DNA from: Anthoceros angustus
Lineage: Eukaryota; Streptophyta; Anthocerotopsida; Anthocerotales; Anthocerotaceae
NCBI GenBank assembly: GCA_010909165.1
Contig: VJWM01000219.1
Location: 124,001-188,000 of the forward strand
DNA: 64,000 bases
Direction: 5' to 3'
In this document: positions 50,497-60,690 of the stretch, in pieces
Layout: every line of letters begins with the position of its first letter
Position numbering within the stretch: the stretch's first letter is position 1
The notes under the pieces: model-generated
Told to the model about the DNA's origin: nothing
What the model saw: the letters and a program-made list of their open reading frames with translations, nothing else
Databases searched by the model: none
Position numbers and translations under genes: made by a program

Positions 50497-52727
50497 ATGG
50501 ACGCTGCGAAGCTCTCCCAGTTGAAGCTCTTTGTGAAGCAGGTGGAGGCCAATCCTGCGGTGCTGCAGGATCCCTCCCTCCACTTCTTCCGCGATTTTCT
50601 GGAACGGTGAGTTCTTTCTCCTGTCCGCCAATTGCAGCATGTTTTAGCGCGGCGTGGGCTGGCTGTGGTAGCGCCGCTGTTCGCGCGAGCAGCGGTATTC
50701 AAGATCTGTGTGTTGGTGCAGCCTAGGAGCCAAGCTGCCCGCTTCAGCGTACGGGAAGGCGGAGAAGACGAAGGTGCGGTACTACTGTCCCTTGAGCTGA
50801 GCTGCTCAGTGCTGCACGCTCCTGTTCTTGGCTGAACTTGCACTTCGCTGAACAAGTGCGTCGGAACGCCTCCGTCTTTGCAGAGCTTTGACGTGGAAGG
50901 GAGCGACGATGACATGCCTGAGCTTGAGGAGCAATTTGACACTGCCAAGCCTTTCCCCTCCAAGGGCTGGGAGGATGAGGCCAGCGATGAAGAGCCGGAG
51001 TCCGAAGTTGAGTTGGATGATGCCGGAGTGGTGCCCCCTGATGACGATCCTCCTCAGAAGGTTAGACTGGCTTCGAATCGCAGTCAATTACCTTGCAGCA
51101 TTCGAATGTGGAGGTTGGGAGCGTTGTTGTCGTCCGTCACCCTTTTTGGGAACGTGTGCACAGATGGGAGATCCCTCGGTTGAAGTCACAGATGAGGCGA
51201 GAGACAACGCGCAGATAGCGAAGGGCAAAGCTATGGAAGCTCTTGCTGAAGGTTGTCTGTCATTCTCTTTTGCTGTTGAGGCATCCAGTTGGGGTACTAT
51301 TTGCACCTCTCATCGTGCTGTGCGTCACCTACATTTGCAGGCAACCTAGACGAAGCAGTGAAACAGCTCACGGAGGCTATCATCGCCAATCCGACCTCTG
51401 CCTTGCTGTATGCAAACCGAGGTGACAACAACGTTGTGTGGAAGTTCACCGTGTTGTATTCTGTCTGCTGATTGTTGACTAAGTCGCACAAAAGCTTGGC
51501 TGACATAGTAGGTCCCAACGTGCAGCTGGCGTTTACGTGAAGATGAAGAAGCCTAATGCTGCTATCCGAGACTCTGATGCTGCACTGAAGGTACCAGCAC
51601 CGCTTGCTAGCTTGGTCCTCTTCATGCATGTAGGAGGTTGCGCAATGCTGTATCTGTATGGACGAGGCAGAAGTCAGTCCCTTTGCTGCTTGAAGTAACA
51701 GCCACCCAAGGCACACATCATTTTGCTGTGCTCCCAAGTGCATTAAATACAGGGAGCAGCTGAAACGGTGTGGGTGCAGATTAATCCTGACTCTGCGAAG
51801 GCTTACAAGTGGAGAGGGGAAGCTAAAGCCCTTCTTGGCCAGTGGGAAGAAGCTGCCAAAGATCTGCACGTGGCCTCTAGGCTTGACTACGATGAGGAGA
51901 TTGCTGCTGTGCTGAGAAAGGTATTGTGGTGATTAGAGGTTCTCATGTTATCTGTTTAGTTTATCATAGGGACAACTGCCTTTTGCACTTCCTTTTTGTC
52001 CCACACAAACAAGCTGTTTGAACAAAAGTGACTCTTGGATTTGCTGCTGAATACCAGGTGGAGCCAAATGCGCATGCACTGGAGGAGCATCGAAGAAAGT
52101 ACGAGAGGCTGAGAAAGAATAAGGAGGAGAACCGAGCTGCGGAAATTAGGAACAGACGCCGGGCTCAGGCTCAGGTGTGTCATGTTGGGTCATGTCGGAA
52201 TGCTGTAGGCCCATCTGCTTGGCGGTCTGCTGATGTGTCGTATTTGCAGGCTGCATATAATGCATCAAAGAAGGAAAAGAATGCAGGGCCAGGCGGGTTT
52301 CCGTTCGGCGGGGCTCCAAATACGGCAGGAGGATTTGGTGGAATCCCCAGTACTCCGGGAGGTGTCGATATGAGTAAACTCCTGAAAGTAATTAAAATCT
52401 ACCCTCTGGCCTTGGGGGGGTGTTAGCGTGTGTTGTTACCTGCTCTAGTTCTGACCGCTCCTTCCCTTCATCGTCAGGACCCGGAGTTGATGGCTGCGTT
52501 TCAAGACCAGGAGGTCATGACGGCGTTGCAAGATGGTTAGCTGCCCACCACGTACCTGCTTTTCTCGTTTCGACATCTCCTCTGCGTGTGTTTGCGTGAG
52601 TTACCATGTGATGATTTGCAATGCAGTCATGGCGAATCCGGCCAACATAGCGAAGTATCAACAGAATCCGAAGATCGCCACAACAATTGCCAAAGTGATG
52701 AAGTTGACAGGCTACGGCGGTTCATGA
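50497..52727 (+). CDS. HIP: Hip, HSC70-interacting protein (FAM10/ST13 family co-chaperone)
   Basis: Ten exons: 50497-50606, 50886-51060, 51164-51251, 51341-51421, 51526-51590, 51780-51920, 52058-52174, 52250-52387, 52478-52535, 52627-52727; 1074 nt, 357 residues. Hip binds and stabilises ADP-bound Hsp70. Order of parts: N-terminal dimerisation helix ([19 protein letters not shown]), acidic linker ([17 protein letters not shown]), three TPRs ([60 protein letters not shown]), a charged helix ([19 protein letters not shown]), a Gly/Phe-rich stretch and the C-terminal STI1/DP domain ([36 protein letters not shown]). Exon 2 uses the acceptor ending GCAGAG. Length is typical of plant Hip. Confidence 0.94.
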
Positions 52728-52951
52728 GCGTAGGCAGCTCGCACGCGTAACGATGGTGCGATTACTCTCTAGTTTGGTGCGTTTGGCGGTAGCGCCCTGA
52801 CTCTCACCGCCTATGTCAAAACTCGAGTGCATGACGCGAGTACACGCTCAACTTTTGGACAGTTTTACAGTTTTAACTTATGTACAAATGTTTGCAATCC
52901 GCGACTACCGACAGCGCAGTCCGGAACACGACTGCGAACGTGGGCCGCGTA

Positions 52952-53598
52952 TCATTTCCGATCCTGGAAAACTCCTGCCTGGTAACCTGGCTCACAGAAC
53001 TCCCCACCGAGCTCATCACAGGCCTCCCCTGGAAACACACTGAACGTTCAAATGCACGATGTTACAGACTGTGAACAGATTTAAGCCTACGGAGCTGCTG
53101 GTGGGCGATCGCGGGGGAATGGTCATTCTTACGTTTTTGATTGCTTCCTGTAGTCAAGATACTCCCGGCCCCTCACTTTGGGGTGCGATCTGGTTGCAGC
53201 GGGTGCAGCTTCTCCTGCCTTCGGTTTCACCTCTGCCCCAACACCATCGGCTTCGCAGTGCTCTCCTCCCAATTCATCGCACGCTTCAGCCGGGAACACT
53301 CTGCGACAAACATGCACTGGGAACTCCATCAGCGACCGAGAAACGCCAGCGCGCAACGTGGCAACGCAATCCTGGTTCCAGACTTCCGTCGCAATGCGGA
53401 CGGCCATGAGGTTCTGGATCGGGTGACTCACGATTGGTCCCCATCGTACGCTACATACTCCTTCCCAGGCACGGCCCGAAGTCGCAACACGCCCGGCCGG
53501 GCTGGCTGAGCCTGACTCTGGGCTGCCAGGCGAGAGATAGGCGAAAACGATTGAGCGGGAGCGCCAGCCACAACACCGAAGAAGACCGTGGACGCCAT
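52952..53598 (-). CDS. LIR1: LIR1, light-regulated chloroplast protein (tether of FNR to thylakoids)
   Basis: Three exons, 53432-53598, 53133-53300 and 52952-53039; 423 nt, 140 residues. LIR1 binds leaf-type ferredoxin-NADP reductase and strengthens its docking to TIC62/TROL at the thylakoid. The protein starts with a plastid-transit-like Ala/Ser/Arg-rich leader (MASTVFFGVVAGAPAQSF). It then carries the two signature repeats of the family, SVFPAEACDELGGEHCEA and VFPGEACDELGGEFCEPG, separated by a Lys/Ala/Pro linker with REYLDY. It ends YQAGVFQDRK, close to the family's YQKGVY end but with five extra residues. Donors are GTGAGT and GTAAGA. It converges with Hip, 225 bp away. Confidence 0.9.
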
Positions 53599-54769
53599 CT
53601 CAAGGCGGGAGCAAAGGGCAATGGGGAGGTGCAGTGTGCAAGACACACTAGGCGTTCAAGAAAATCATCCCGCAGCTGCCAGAGCACAATGATAGGAGCC
53701 TTTGGATTGGCAGGCAGGTATATCTGGACACGTAAGATGGCCGTGTTTGCACAAGTGTCAAAAGTCCTCATATCTCCTGGTCAAGTACCAAGTCCCATGA
53801 CGGAAATCCGTCCTTAGTGGACTCAAATAAAATTTTCTTCTTCTTCTTCCTCTCTCCTGCAAAATTAAAGTGGATGGGATTTCCCATCTCTTCTTCTTCT
53901 ATGAAGTCTCCACGTTACAGAAAATTAAAGAAATTTATTGTTCCTCCTCCGACAGGGCTTCATGGGTGATTATTTTATTTTTATACATGGGTGCTATTTA
54001 TCATTATAAGATGGGGATCTCGTGAAGGCTACACATGAGGGAATCGATGCACCGGGTAGACTAGGACGATTTACACACACACGAGGTTCCATAGAAGTAA
54101 ATTTGGGGCCTATTAATGGAGCATTTAATTAATTTTAAGGTTTATCCTGGTCCATATATCAATCTTGAAACATGGTGGATGGCAGGTCGGTGTTGTCTTT
54201 CAGTCATGTTGTGGAAACCTATATGTGAAATTTGGGCAGCAACCTCAGTTGCTCGGGCCATTTGGCAGCAAAGAATGCATACAGAAATTTGAACATTAAT
54301 GATATGAGGAGATTTGAAAAATGAGGATGAAACAATCCCTCCACGGAGCATTCTAACTACAAAACGTTCCCTCTATGAAATAGTCCCACCAAGAAACATC
54401 CCACCATGTAACAGCCCATCTTGAAGGTTTGGCATGAAAAGATAGAACTGCATCTTTGGAGTACTTGTTACAATTCAATGTGAAAATGAGGAGGACGGGT
54501 GAGGGGACCTTCTCCAGCTTGAACACTAAACTTTGTTCCTCCACAGCTTTTCACCCACGTATAGGTATTGAAAGACATTTTGTGTGGCGCATGTGCTGGG
54601 CTGCAACAAGATTAGTGGCCTCCTACCTACATTTTGCAGAATTTTCTCACAACAATGCCGTCAATAGTTCTACAAGTATTTGACATTTCCTGTTTAACAA
54701 AGGCTTTCATCCCCGTACCTGTCTATCTGTATCTCTACCTACTCATAACGCCATCCCGGTTGCAACAGA
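53599..54769. other. intergenic DNA upstream of LIR1, nothing recognised beyond its promoter
   Basis: A TTC-rich run lies near 53835-53910. No supported gene. Confidence 0.5.
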
Positions 54770-55345
54770 TTTTCTGGGTCATCGTGTTACTATTCAAGAA
54801 CAGGCTCGCCGACTTGCAGATGAGGCTCAAAATCACCAGGCTTAATATGCTAATTGACATCGTCACCATCGATCCCTATCTCTCGGTCCATGTGTTTTAC
54901 TCTCTGCCCAAAATCTTCCTCCCCTCGTGGGCGTTCGGAAGCTTTCGCCACGGATTTTAGATCATTATCACGTTATACGTCAGGTAGGCCACATGTGGCT
55001 TATGAATTGGCTCTTCCTGCTACTTGTTGTCTTCACCTACTGTTCTACATGTTTCCCTTCTAAAGCCTTAACACGGCCCTCCTCCTGCAGCCCTAGGCCC
55101 TGTCATCACCCCACGCTAGCTGTGGGTATGAAGTGGACGGCATCTTGCAACACCGTCTTCCACGGAGAAAACTTCAGGTTCTTGTTTTGTGGAAGGGCTA
55201 TCCCCTCTCTGAGGCCACTTGGGAGCCCTTGGATCACCTTGTAAATGGTCCACATGTTTTGCGTGCTTACCTGGTGCAGCATCAGCTACCCTTGCCTAGC
55301 TTCATGGTCGAAGCTTTTTCACCCCGAGCTGAGTTGTCACGGTAA
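54770..55345 (+). pseudogene. Ty3/gypsy chromovirus relic: integrase C-terminus and chromodomain
   Basis: Plus-strand pieces in shifting frames: IQEQARRLADEAQNHQA then YAN..HRHHRSLSLG and CVLLSAQNLPP (the integrase GPY/F-region leader), HVAYELALPATC (the GxVAYRLxLP motif), and finally VDGILQHRLPRRKLQVLV then LWKGYPLSEATWEP, a clear chromodomain (LVxWKGY...E.TWEP). Several stops lie between pieces. This is the 3' end of the pol of a chromodomain Ty3 element; no LTR is seen. Chromodomains direct such elements to heterochromatin. Confidence 0.75.
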
Positions 55346-55810
55346 CTTGGTTAAGTATCAGTTAGGTATCACGATTACGTTAACTCTAGTTAGCCAGCTG
55401 CAGCATATACAATATAAACACGATAATTTTTGAAGGGGGGGAATATACTAACCCCCTTCGGTCGACACAGCACCCCCTTGTCACGAAGAACACCTTACCT
55501 AAAACAGCATATTAGCCCTACTTTGATAATGCACACACCCTTTACGAGGTCATACCGTTGATAAATGCCACACTTTCAAGTGAACACCCTAGAAATGGAG
55601 CACAGTAGGGTGCGGGCCCGTCTGCATTTTTGTAGAATGTTTAGAGGGTTGCCATTTTCATATGTTTAGTACAACCGAAAACTTTTACTTTGAAGTGGTG
55701 GAACACAATAAAAACAATCATGTACTAGAGGGAGTCCCATTTTAATCGTCGTAACAACATTGCAACAAACATCTGCTAAAGGAGGGAGTGGTCATCGGCA
55801 TCGACAATAC
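55346..55810. other. non-coding DNA between two mobile-element relics
   Basis: Nothing recognised. Confidence 0.5.
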
Positions 55811-56463
55811 TCATTGAAGAGTGCGGCCTGGGGACTCATCCATGCCTTGCACCGACACTGAGTCAAGAACCACCGCCATATTCCGGAGGCGGTCCATATC
55901 TTTCGCCTCAAAGTTATCGTTCTCCTCCATTGCTTGCTCGTCTTCAATAGTATCATTCCTGGGCCCACCGTCTGACGGTGTGGATTGCCACACAGCATCT
56001 AGGGTTTGCTGACCCTCATCCAAAAGGTCGCCAGTCGTGGTCTTCAACCTTCTGGCACTCAATGCAACCACTTGGGCTGTAAGGCAATCCTTCTTACTTA
56101 TGCAAACCTCCTTTGCCCAGAACTGGGATGGACCCCTGCGATGCGGCTCGAACGTTAGCTCTTCCTCTGCGTCTCGTAGGACTTGTACACCATGTATGCG
56201 TTGTTCAATGTACCCCGCGCACCTCAACTCGGCTTCAATCGCAATGCAGTTCCAGCCACATAACAGTGCTGCCAATGTTGTCGTGCCGCTCCCTGCACAA
56301 GCATCCACAACCCAATCTCCTTCCCTGGAGAATGTTTTGACAAGTTTTGTCATAAGGCCTAAGAAGGAATGTCGCGCTGCCTAGGTTGTCATAGGGGTGA
56401 CCGGTTGAGGCACTGAAAGGGGCGTGATTTGCTTTCTTCTTAACAGCTGTGGGTTGGAGAACA
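55811..56463 (-). pseudogene. DNA methyltransferase (N4/N6-amino type), C-terminal part with SAM-binding motif
   Basis: An open frame from an ATG at 56353 to a TGA at 55811 reads KTFSREGDWVVDACAGSGTT, then LAALLCGWNCIAIEAE and CAGYIEQRI. This is motif I and its flank (GDxVLDxFAGSGTT..AA...GxxxIGxE) of amino DNA methyltransferases of the N6_N4 family. Upstream in the same frame is a stop (TAG), then QITPLSVPQPVTP and MFSNPQLLRRK back to about 56463. In this family the beta order puts catalytic motif IV before motif I. The matching N-terminal half lies further upstream on the same strand (58940-59480). The C-terminal third is acidic and unassigned. Eukaryotic members make N4-methylcytosine or N6-methyladenine; specificity cannot be told here. 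Confidence 0.7.
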
Positions 56464-56472
56464 TGAGGATGA

Positions 56473-57609
56473 TTGCAGATGTCTGGTAGGGGTCGATCTC
56501 GAAGAGATGCACACAGGAGGTCACCACCGCCTGTCACTGCAAGGGATTTACGAGCCTTGCGGAGGAATCGGCTAAGGCGCGCGGTGGCTGCTCGAGGCGG
56601 CGGAGGAAGTGGAGCCACGCAGGCGGGCCAAGTCGCCTTAACTCCGAAGGCAGCAAGTCGGACCGACGGACGGAGTTTGTGGAAGAGGAAGAGGCGGAGA
56701 TCACCGACAGCGAGAGGAAGGAGGTCGTGGAAGAAAAATTGGTGTCCAGTGACGAGGAAGGGGCACCCTTTTCCGAGCACGACTTGCCTTCCGCGACCGT
56801 CGCGGAACTCCCGCGACGTTTTGCTCCTCGAAGCGGTGATACCACTTAACCAATGGCCAGCGGCGGCTGAGGTCGGTCGGTGGGAAATTCGGGCCCAGTC
56901 GGATTTGTTGGAGCGTCTCGATCGAATCTCCGATCAGATTGATCTGTTGGGACGGACCAGAGGGGAGGTCGCTACTCCTTTGTTGGTGGAAAATTTCCGT
57001 GCTCAAGGATCCCGATCTGTCTCCTGTTACTCCGAAGGAAGAAGAAGTGTTGGGGCAGCATTAACGCTCAGGACGAGCAACATGAGTGGAGTTGGTGGAG
57101 GAGGAGGGCCGCCACAGCTTCACAGTCGCCAGCAATACGTCAAATTCGGCGAGAAGAAGAAGGGAGATGACGCGGAGGCGTTTGTAAGAACTTTCGAGCA
57201 CGTCTCCCACGCGAATTTGGAGGATGGAGTCGCCGATCGACTGCGCATCTTTCCGGGACTGCTGAGAGGGCATGCCCAACAGTGGTATGGTCGCACATAT
57301 AATTCGGTGGCGCAGCGGATTGGGAAGCTCTTAAGGCAGCCTTCTTGAATCGGTTCCGAGGCTCATTCGCACACCACACTTTGGCGCAAGAGGACCCTTT
57401 GTAGGAAGAAGCGAGAGTCTTTGTTCGATTATGTGGAGAGGTTTTACGGATATCTGGATCGAGTTCCGAAATGTGCACCCGAGGCCGGAGATCCGCCCAC
57501 CTCCGGGTACTCACAAGAGCAAGCGTTGGATTGGTTTGTGAGTGGCTTGTCGCGAAGATGGAGGTACCGCGGTAGCGGGCGAGACGCGTTAGCGGGGCCC
57601 TCCGCTTAG
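56473..57609 (+). pseudogene. Ty3-type gag fragment, antisense to the methyltransferase relic
   Basis: Plus strand. An Arg/Ser- and Gly-rich leader is followed by a retrotransposon capsid region: GDDAEAFVRTFEHVSHANLE, FPGLLRGHAQQWYG, a frameshift near 57300, then ESLFDYVERFYGYLDRVPK and YSQEQALDWFVSGLS. A better-preserved second copy of the later part is at 58421-58935 (DWEALKAAFLNRFRGLSYAH). Capsid only; no pol follows. Confidence 0.75.
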
Positions 57610-57639
57610 CATTTTGTGGTTTCATCGCTTTTGCAGTGT

Positions 57640-58340
57640 TTTCAAAGGAACCGAGGGTCGACCATAGGTTGGGCCTCCTTCCACACACAATTTCATAGAC
57701 TCACCGTGGGCTTCTTCAACTCCATGCAAGGCGATAAGCTGAACTCCTTCTTTGGTGGTCTTCTCTTCAAAACTCGGCATTTCCCAACATGGCCAAATCC
57801 ATGCGCTTGTCCATAAGACCGATGTCAAAGCCAAGGGGACGTCCATGACAAGCAAAGTGTATCTCCTTCCCACACAATTTCATAGACTCACCGTGGGCTT
57901 CTTCAACTCCATGCAAGACGATAAGCCCGAACTCCTTCTTTGGTGGTCTTCTCTTCAAAACTCAAAATCAGCTGTTCCCAACATGGCCAAATCCATGCGC
58001 TTGTCCATAAGACCGATGTCAAAGCCAAGGGGACGCCCACAAGCAAAGTGTATCTCCTTCCGCAGATAACCACGCATGTCAAGAACATTCGTCCTTCGAT
58101 GCGGTACTAGACACCTTTTGATCGATGGAGCGTTGAAAACGTGGAGTCCTCTTGCAAGTCCTTATCTGCTAAAGCCGCTGCTCATTCTCAAGCCCTTCAA
58201 TTATTGATCTCAATATGAAATGGCGAAACTCCTCGGAAGTTTCGACCAGACCTCCACATCCTTCAATTGTCGCATGCAATCCAGATGGTCGTGAAGAATA
58301 TCCTATACTTTTCCACGAAAGGAACAGCTATTGCAACAGC
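57640..58340 (-). pseudogene. methyltransferase N-terminal half, two degenerate tandem copies
   Basis: Minus-strand blocks repeat the sequence seen intact at 58940-59480: RRYTLLVMDVPL, DIGLMDKRMDLAMLG, FEEKTTKEG and VLHGV EEAHGESMKLC. The first block is partial and abuts the second head to tail. Small deletions shift the frame several times. Confidence 0.6.
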
Positions 58341-58420
58341 GCGTGGCGTCATCCTCTGACACCATTCTCGGTAGCCCACAAGCGGGTGGCGCGCGGAGGT
58401 AGGCGCCGGCGGCCGCCCCA

Positions 58421-58935
58421 ACTTCATCCGAAGCACACGTCAAATTCGAGAAGAAGAAGGAGATGATGCGAGGCGTTTGTAAGAACTTTCGAGCACGTCC
58501 CACGCGAATTTGGAGGATGGAGTCATTGCGCATCTTTCCGGGCTGCTGAGAGGCATGCCCATGATGGTATGGTCGCACATATAATTCGGTGGCGCCAACG
58601 GATTGGGAAGCTCTTAAGGCAGCCTTCTTGAATCGGTTCCGAGGGCTCAGCTACGCACACCACACTTTGGCGAAGCTGAGGACCCTTCGTAGGAAGAAGC
58701 GAGAGTCTTTGTTCGATTATGTGGAGAGGTTTTACGGATATCTGGATCGAGTTCCGAAATGTGCACCCGAGAGGCCGGGAGATCCGCCCACCTCTGGGTA
58801 CTCACAAGAGCAAGCGTTGGATTGGTTTGTGAGTGGCTTGTCGCGAAAGATGGAGGTACACTGCAGGCGCGGAACGAAGACGTTAGCAGGAGCCCTCCGC
58901 TTAGCATTTTGTGGTTTCCATCGCTAGGCTGCAGA
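58421..58935 (+). pseudogene. second copy of the Ty3-type gag capsid fragment
   Basis: Same reading as the first copy. Open from 58589: WEALKAAFLNRFRGLSYAHH, then LAKLRTLRRKKRESLFDYVE and SGLSRKMEV. The upstream part has lost bases relative to unit 1. Confidence 0.75.
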
Positions 58936-58939
58936 GTGT

Positions 58940-59480
58940 TTTTCAAAGGAACCGAGGGTCGACCATAGGTTGGGCCTCCCTTCCCACACAATTTCCGCAT
59001 AGACTCCCTGACTGTGTGGGCTTCTTCAACTCCATGCAAGACGATAAGCCTGAACTCCTTGCTGGTGGTCTTCTCTTCAAAACTCTGAAAAACTGTTCCC
59101 AACATGGCCAAATCCATGCGCTTGTCCATAAGACCGATGTCAAAGCCAAGGGGGACGTCCATGACAAGCAAAGTGTATCTCCTTCCCCGCAGATAACCAC
59201 GCATGTCAAGAACATTACGTCCTTCGATCTGGTACTAGACCTGCTTTTCAGTCGATGGAACGTTGAAAACGTGGAGTCCCTCTTGCAAGTCCTTATCTGC
59301 TAAAGCCCGCTGCTCATTCTCCAAGCCCTTCCAATTATTGATCTCAAATATGAAATGGCGAAACTCCTCGGGAAGTTTCGATAAGACCTCCACATCCTTC
59401 AATTGTCGCATGCAACCAATAGTCGTGAAGAATATCCTATACTTTTCCACGAAAGGAACAGCTATTGCAACAACGCTCAT
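58940..59480 (-). pseudogene. DNA methyltransferase N-terminal half with candidate catalytic motif
   Basis: One continuous minus-strand frame from an ATG at 59480 with a single TAG (after STEKQV). It reads LKDVEVLSKLPEEFRHFIFE, then NNWKGLENEQRALADKDLQE, VLDMRGYLRGRRYTLLVMD and VPLGFDIGLMDKRMDLAMLG, then RLIVLHGVEEAHTVRESMRK. The segment LVMDVPLGFD sits where amino methyltransferases carry motif IV ((D/S/N)PPY, here D-V-P-L). The frame is cut at the border with plus-strand gag. The C-terminal half with motif I is at 55811-56463 on the same strand, so gag seems to have landed inside one gene. The link of the two halves is inference. Confidence 0.5.
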
Positions 59481-60208
59481 CCTCGCACCATTCTCGGCGC
59501 CCACAAGCGGGTGGCCAGAAGAAGGAGGCCCGGCCAGGCTCTCTGCGTGCCACCCGTTTGCTGACAATGGTATGCGTGGGCGGCGGCGGCGGCGGCGCCG
59601 CCCGACATGTGGCCGTGGTGGTGCCGTGGAGGAGGGCGGCGGCGGCCGGCCCTCACGCACCACCCGTCGGGCCCCACGGGTGGCCGAGGCGGGCGCCGGC
59701 GCCTCCCTCGGCGCGCCACCCGTGCGCCACCGTCGGGCCCCACGGGTGGCGCGCTGGAGAAAGGCGGCGGCGCCCGCCCACGCACCACCGTCGGTGGCAC
59801 GGGTGGTGCCTGCGAGAACACGGCCAGCCGGCGCCACCCCAGGGGTGCGTGGAGGGCGCCCGGTGACATCCCTCCCAACGGCTTACCCGTCGGTATCTGA
59901 CGGGTGGTCGAGCATGCCGGCCAGCCAGCGCCCACCTAGGGGTGGCGCGTGGAGGGCGCCCGGCGGCGGCGCCTCCCTCACGCACCACCGTCGGTATCTT
60001 GACGGGTGGCGCTTGAGGACGGGCGCCGGCCGCCCGACATGTGGCCGAGGCGGGCGCGGCGGCCGGCGCCCGCCCTCACGCACCACCCGTCGGTGGCGCC
60101 CGCCCTCACGCACACCACCCGTCGGGCCGGCGCCCGCCTTCGCACAACACCCATTCGGTGGGCCGGGTGGCGCTTGGAGGGCGCCGGCGCCACCCGTTGG
60201 CCCCCGGT
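59481..60208. repeat. GC-rich degenerate tandem array
   Basis: Very GC-rich repeats built on CACCACCCGTCGG, GGTGGCGC and GGCGCCGGCGGC, of irregular period (roughly 60-100 bp). Both strands are open in several frames, a composition effect. A collapsed remnant of the array is seen in the first duplication unit near 58375-58420. Confidence 0.8.
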
Positions 60209-60433
60209 AGCGTGGTCCATTACACGAAAACATCTGAGGTATTTGTGAATGAAACGGTCATCTATGGGTTTGTGTTGAACGCACGGAAACATCTATATGC
60301 GGTGGACAAAAAAGCGATAAGGGATAAGCTCTGCGAGTTGCGTGGCTTCATACAACCTGCGAGTCAAAGTGATGACAATGCAGGAGAAGCTGGACCCAGT
60401 GATGACGAAGGATTGAACTCTGGGGATGAGTGA
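60209..60433 (+). CDS. hypothetical C-terminal fragment with acidic tail
   Basis: The frame enters from the GC-rich array without an ATG. It reads VHYTKTSEVFVNETVIYGFV, then ARKHLYAVDKKAIRDKLCEL and a tail GPSDDEGLNSGDE before TGA. The composition is protein-like and the acidic end resembles transposon or nuclear proteins. Family unknown. The last part (from about 60345) and its 3' flank are duplicated in tandem. Confidence 0.4.
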   Translation, partial: SVVHYTKTSEVFVNETVIYGFVLNARKHLYAVDKKAIRDKLCELRGFIQPASQSDDNAGEAGPSDDEGLNSGDE

Positions 60434-60690
60434 AAATGAAATCTCATTTTTTACCGGGGTCCCAAAGTTAATTTTGTAAGTCTGGTTGCTGATGTTAATG
60501 TGTTAGGAAATACGTCCGTGGCTTCACAACTCTGAGTCAAAGTGATGACAATGCAGAGAAGCCGGACCCGATTTTAAGGATTGAACTCTGGGATGAGTGA
60601 AAATGAAATCTCATTTTTACCGGGGTCCCAAAGTTAATTTTGTAAGTCCGGCGTTAATGTGTTAGGAAATACGTCTGTGGCTTTTCGTTG
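60345..60690 (+). repeat. tandem duplication of about 170 bp
   Basis: 60345-60525 and 60526-60690 share GAGTCAAAGTGATGACAATG, GAAAATGAAATCTCATTTTT, TACCGGGGTCCCAAAGTTAA and GTGTTAGGAAATACGTC. The second copy has several short deletions. Confidence 0.88.

Larger units (their letters stand above)
57116..59540. repeat. 1.1-1.3-kb tandem duplication of gag plus methyltransferase segment
   Basis: Unit 1 is 57116-58420 and unit 2 starts at 58421; both begin just before CGTCAAATTCG.GAGAAGAAG and run through the gag capsid into the minus-strand methyltransferase N-half. Unit 1 additionally contains the methyltransferase block twice (57650-57870 and 57871-58340). Copies differ mostly by short deletions. 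Confidence 0.85.

Noticed and set aside
53129-53431. 100-codon frame (SHPIQNLMAVRIATEVW...) as a stand-alone protein
   Set aside because: Overlaps LIR1 exon 2 and intron 1 in the same frame; the spliced LIR1 model explains the conserved part.
59465-60292. Arg/Ala/Pro-rich frames of up to 315 codons
   Set aside because: Product of the GC-rich tandem array; open in several frames on both strands.
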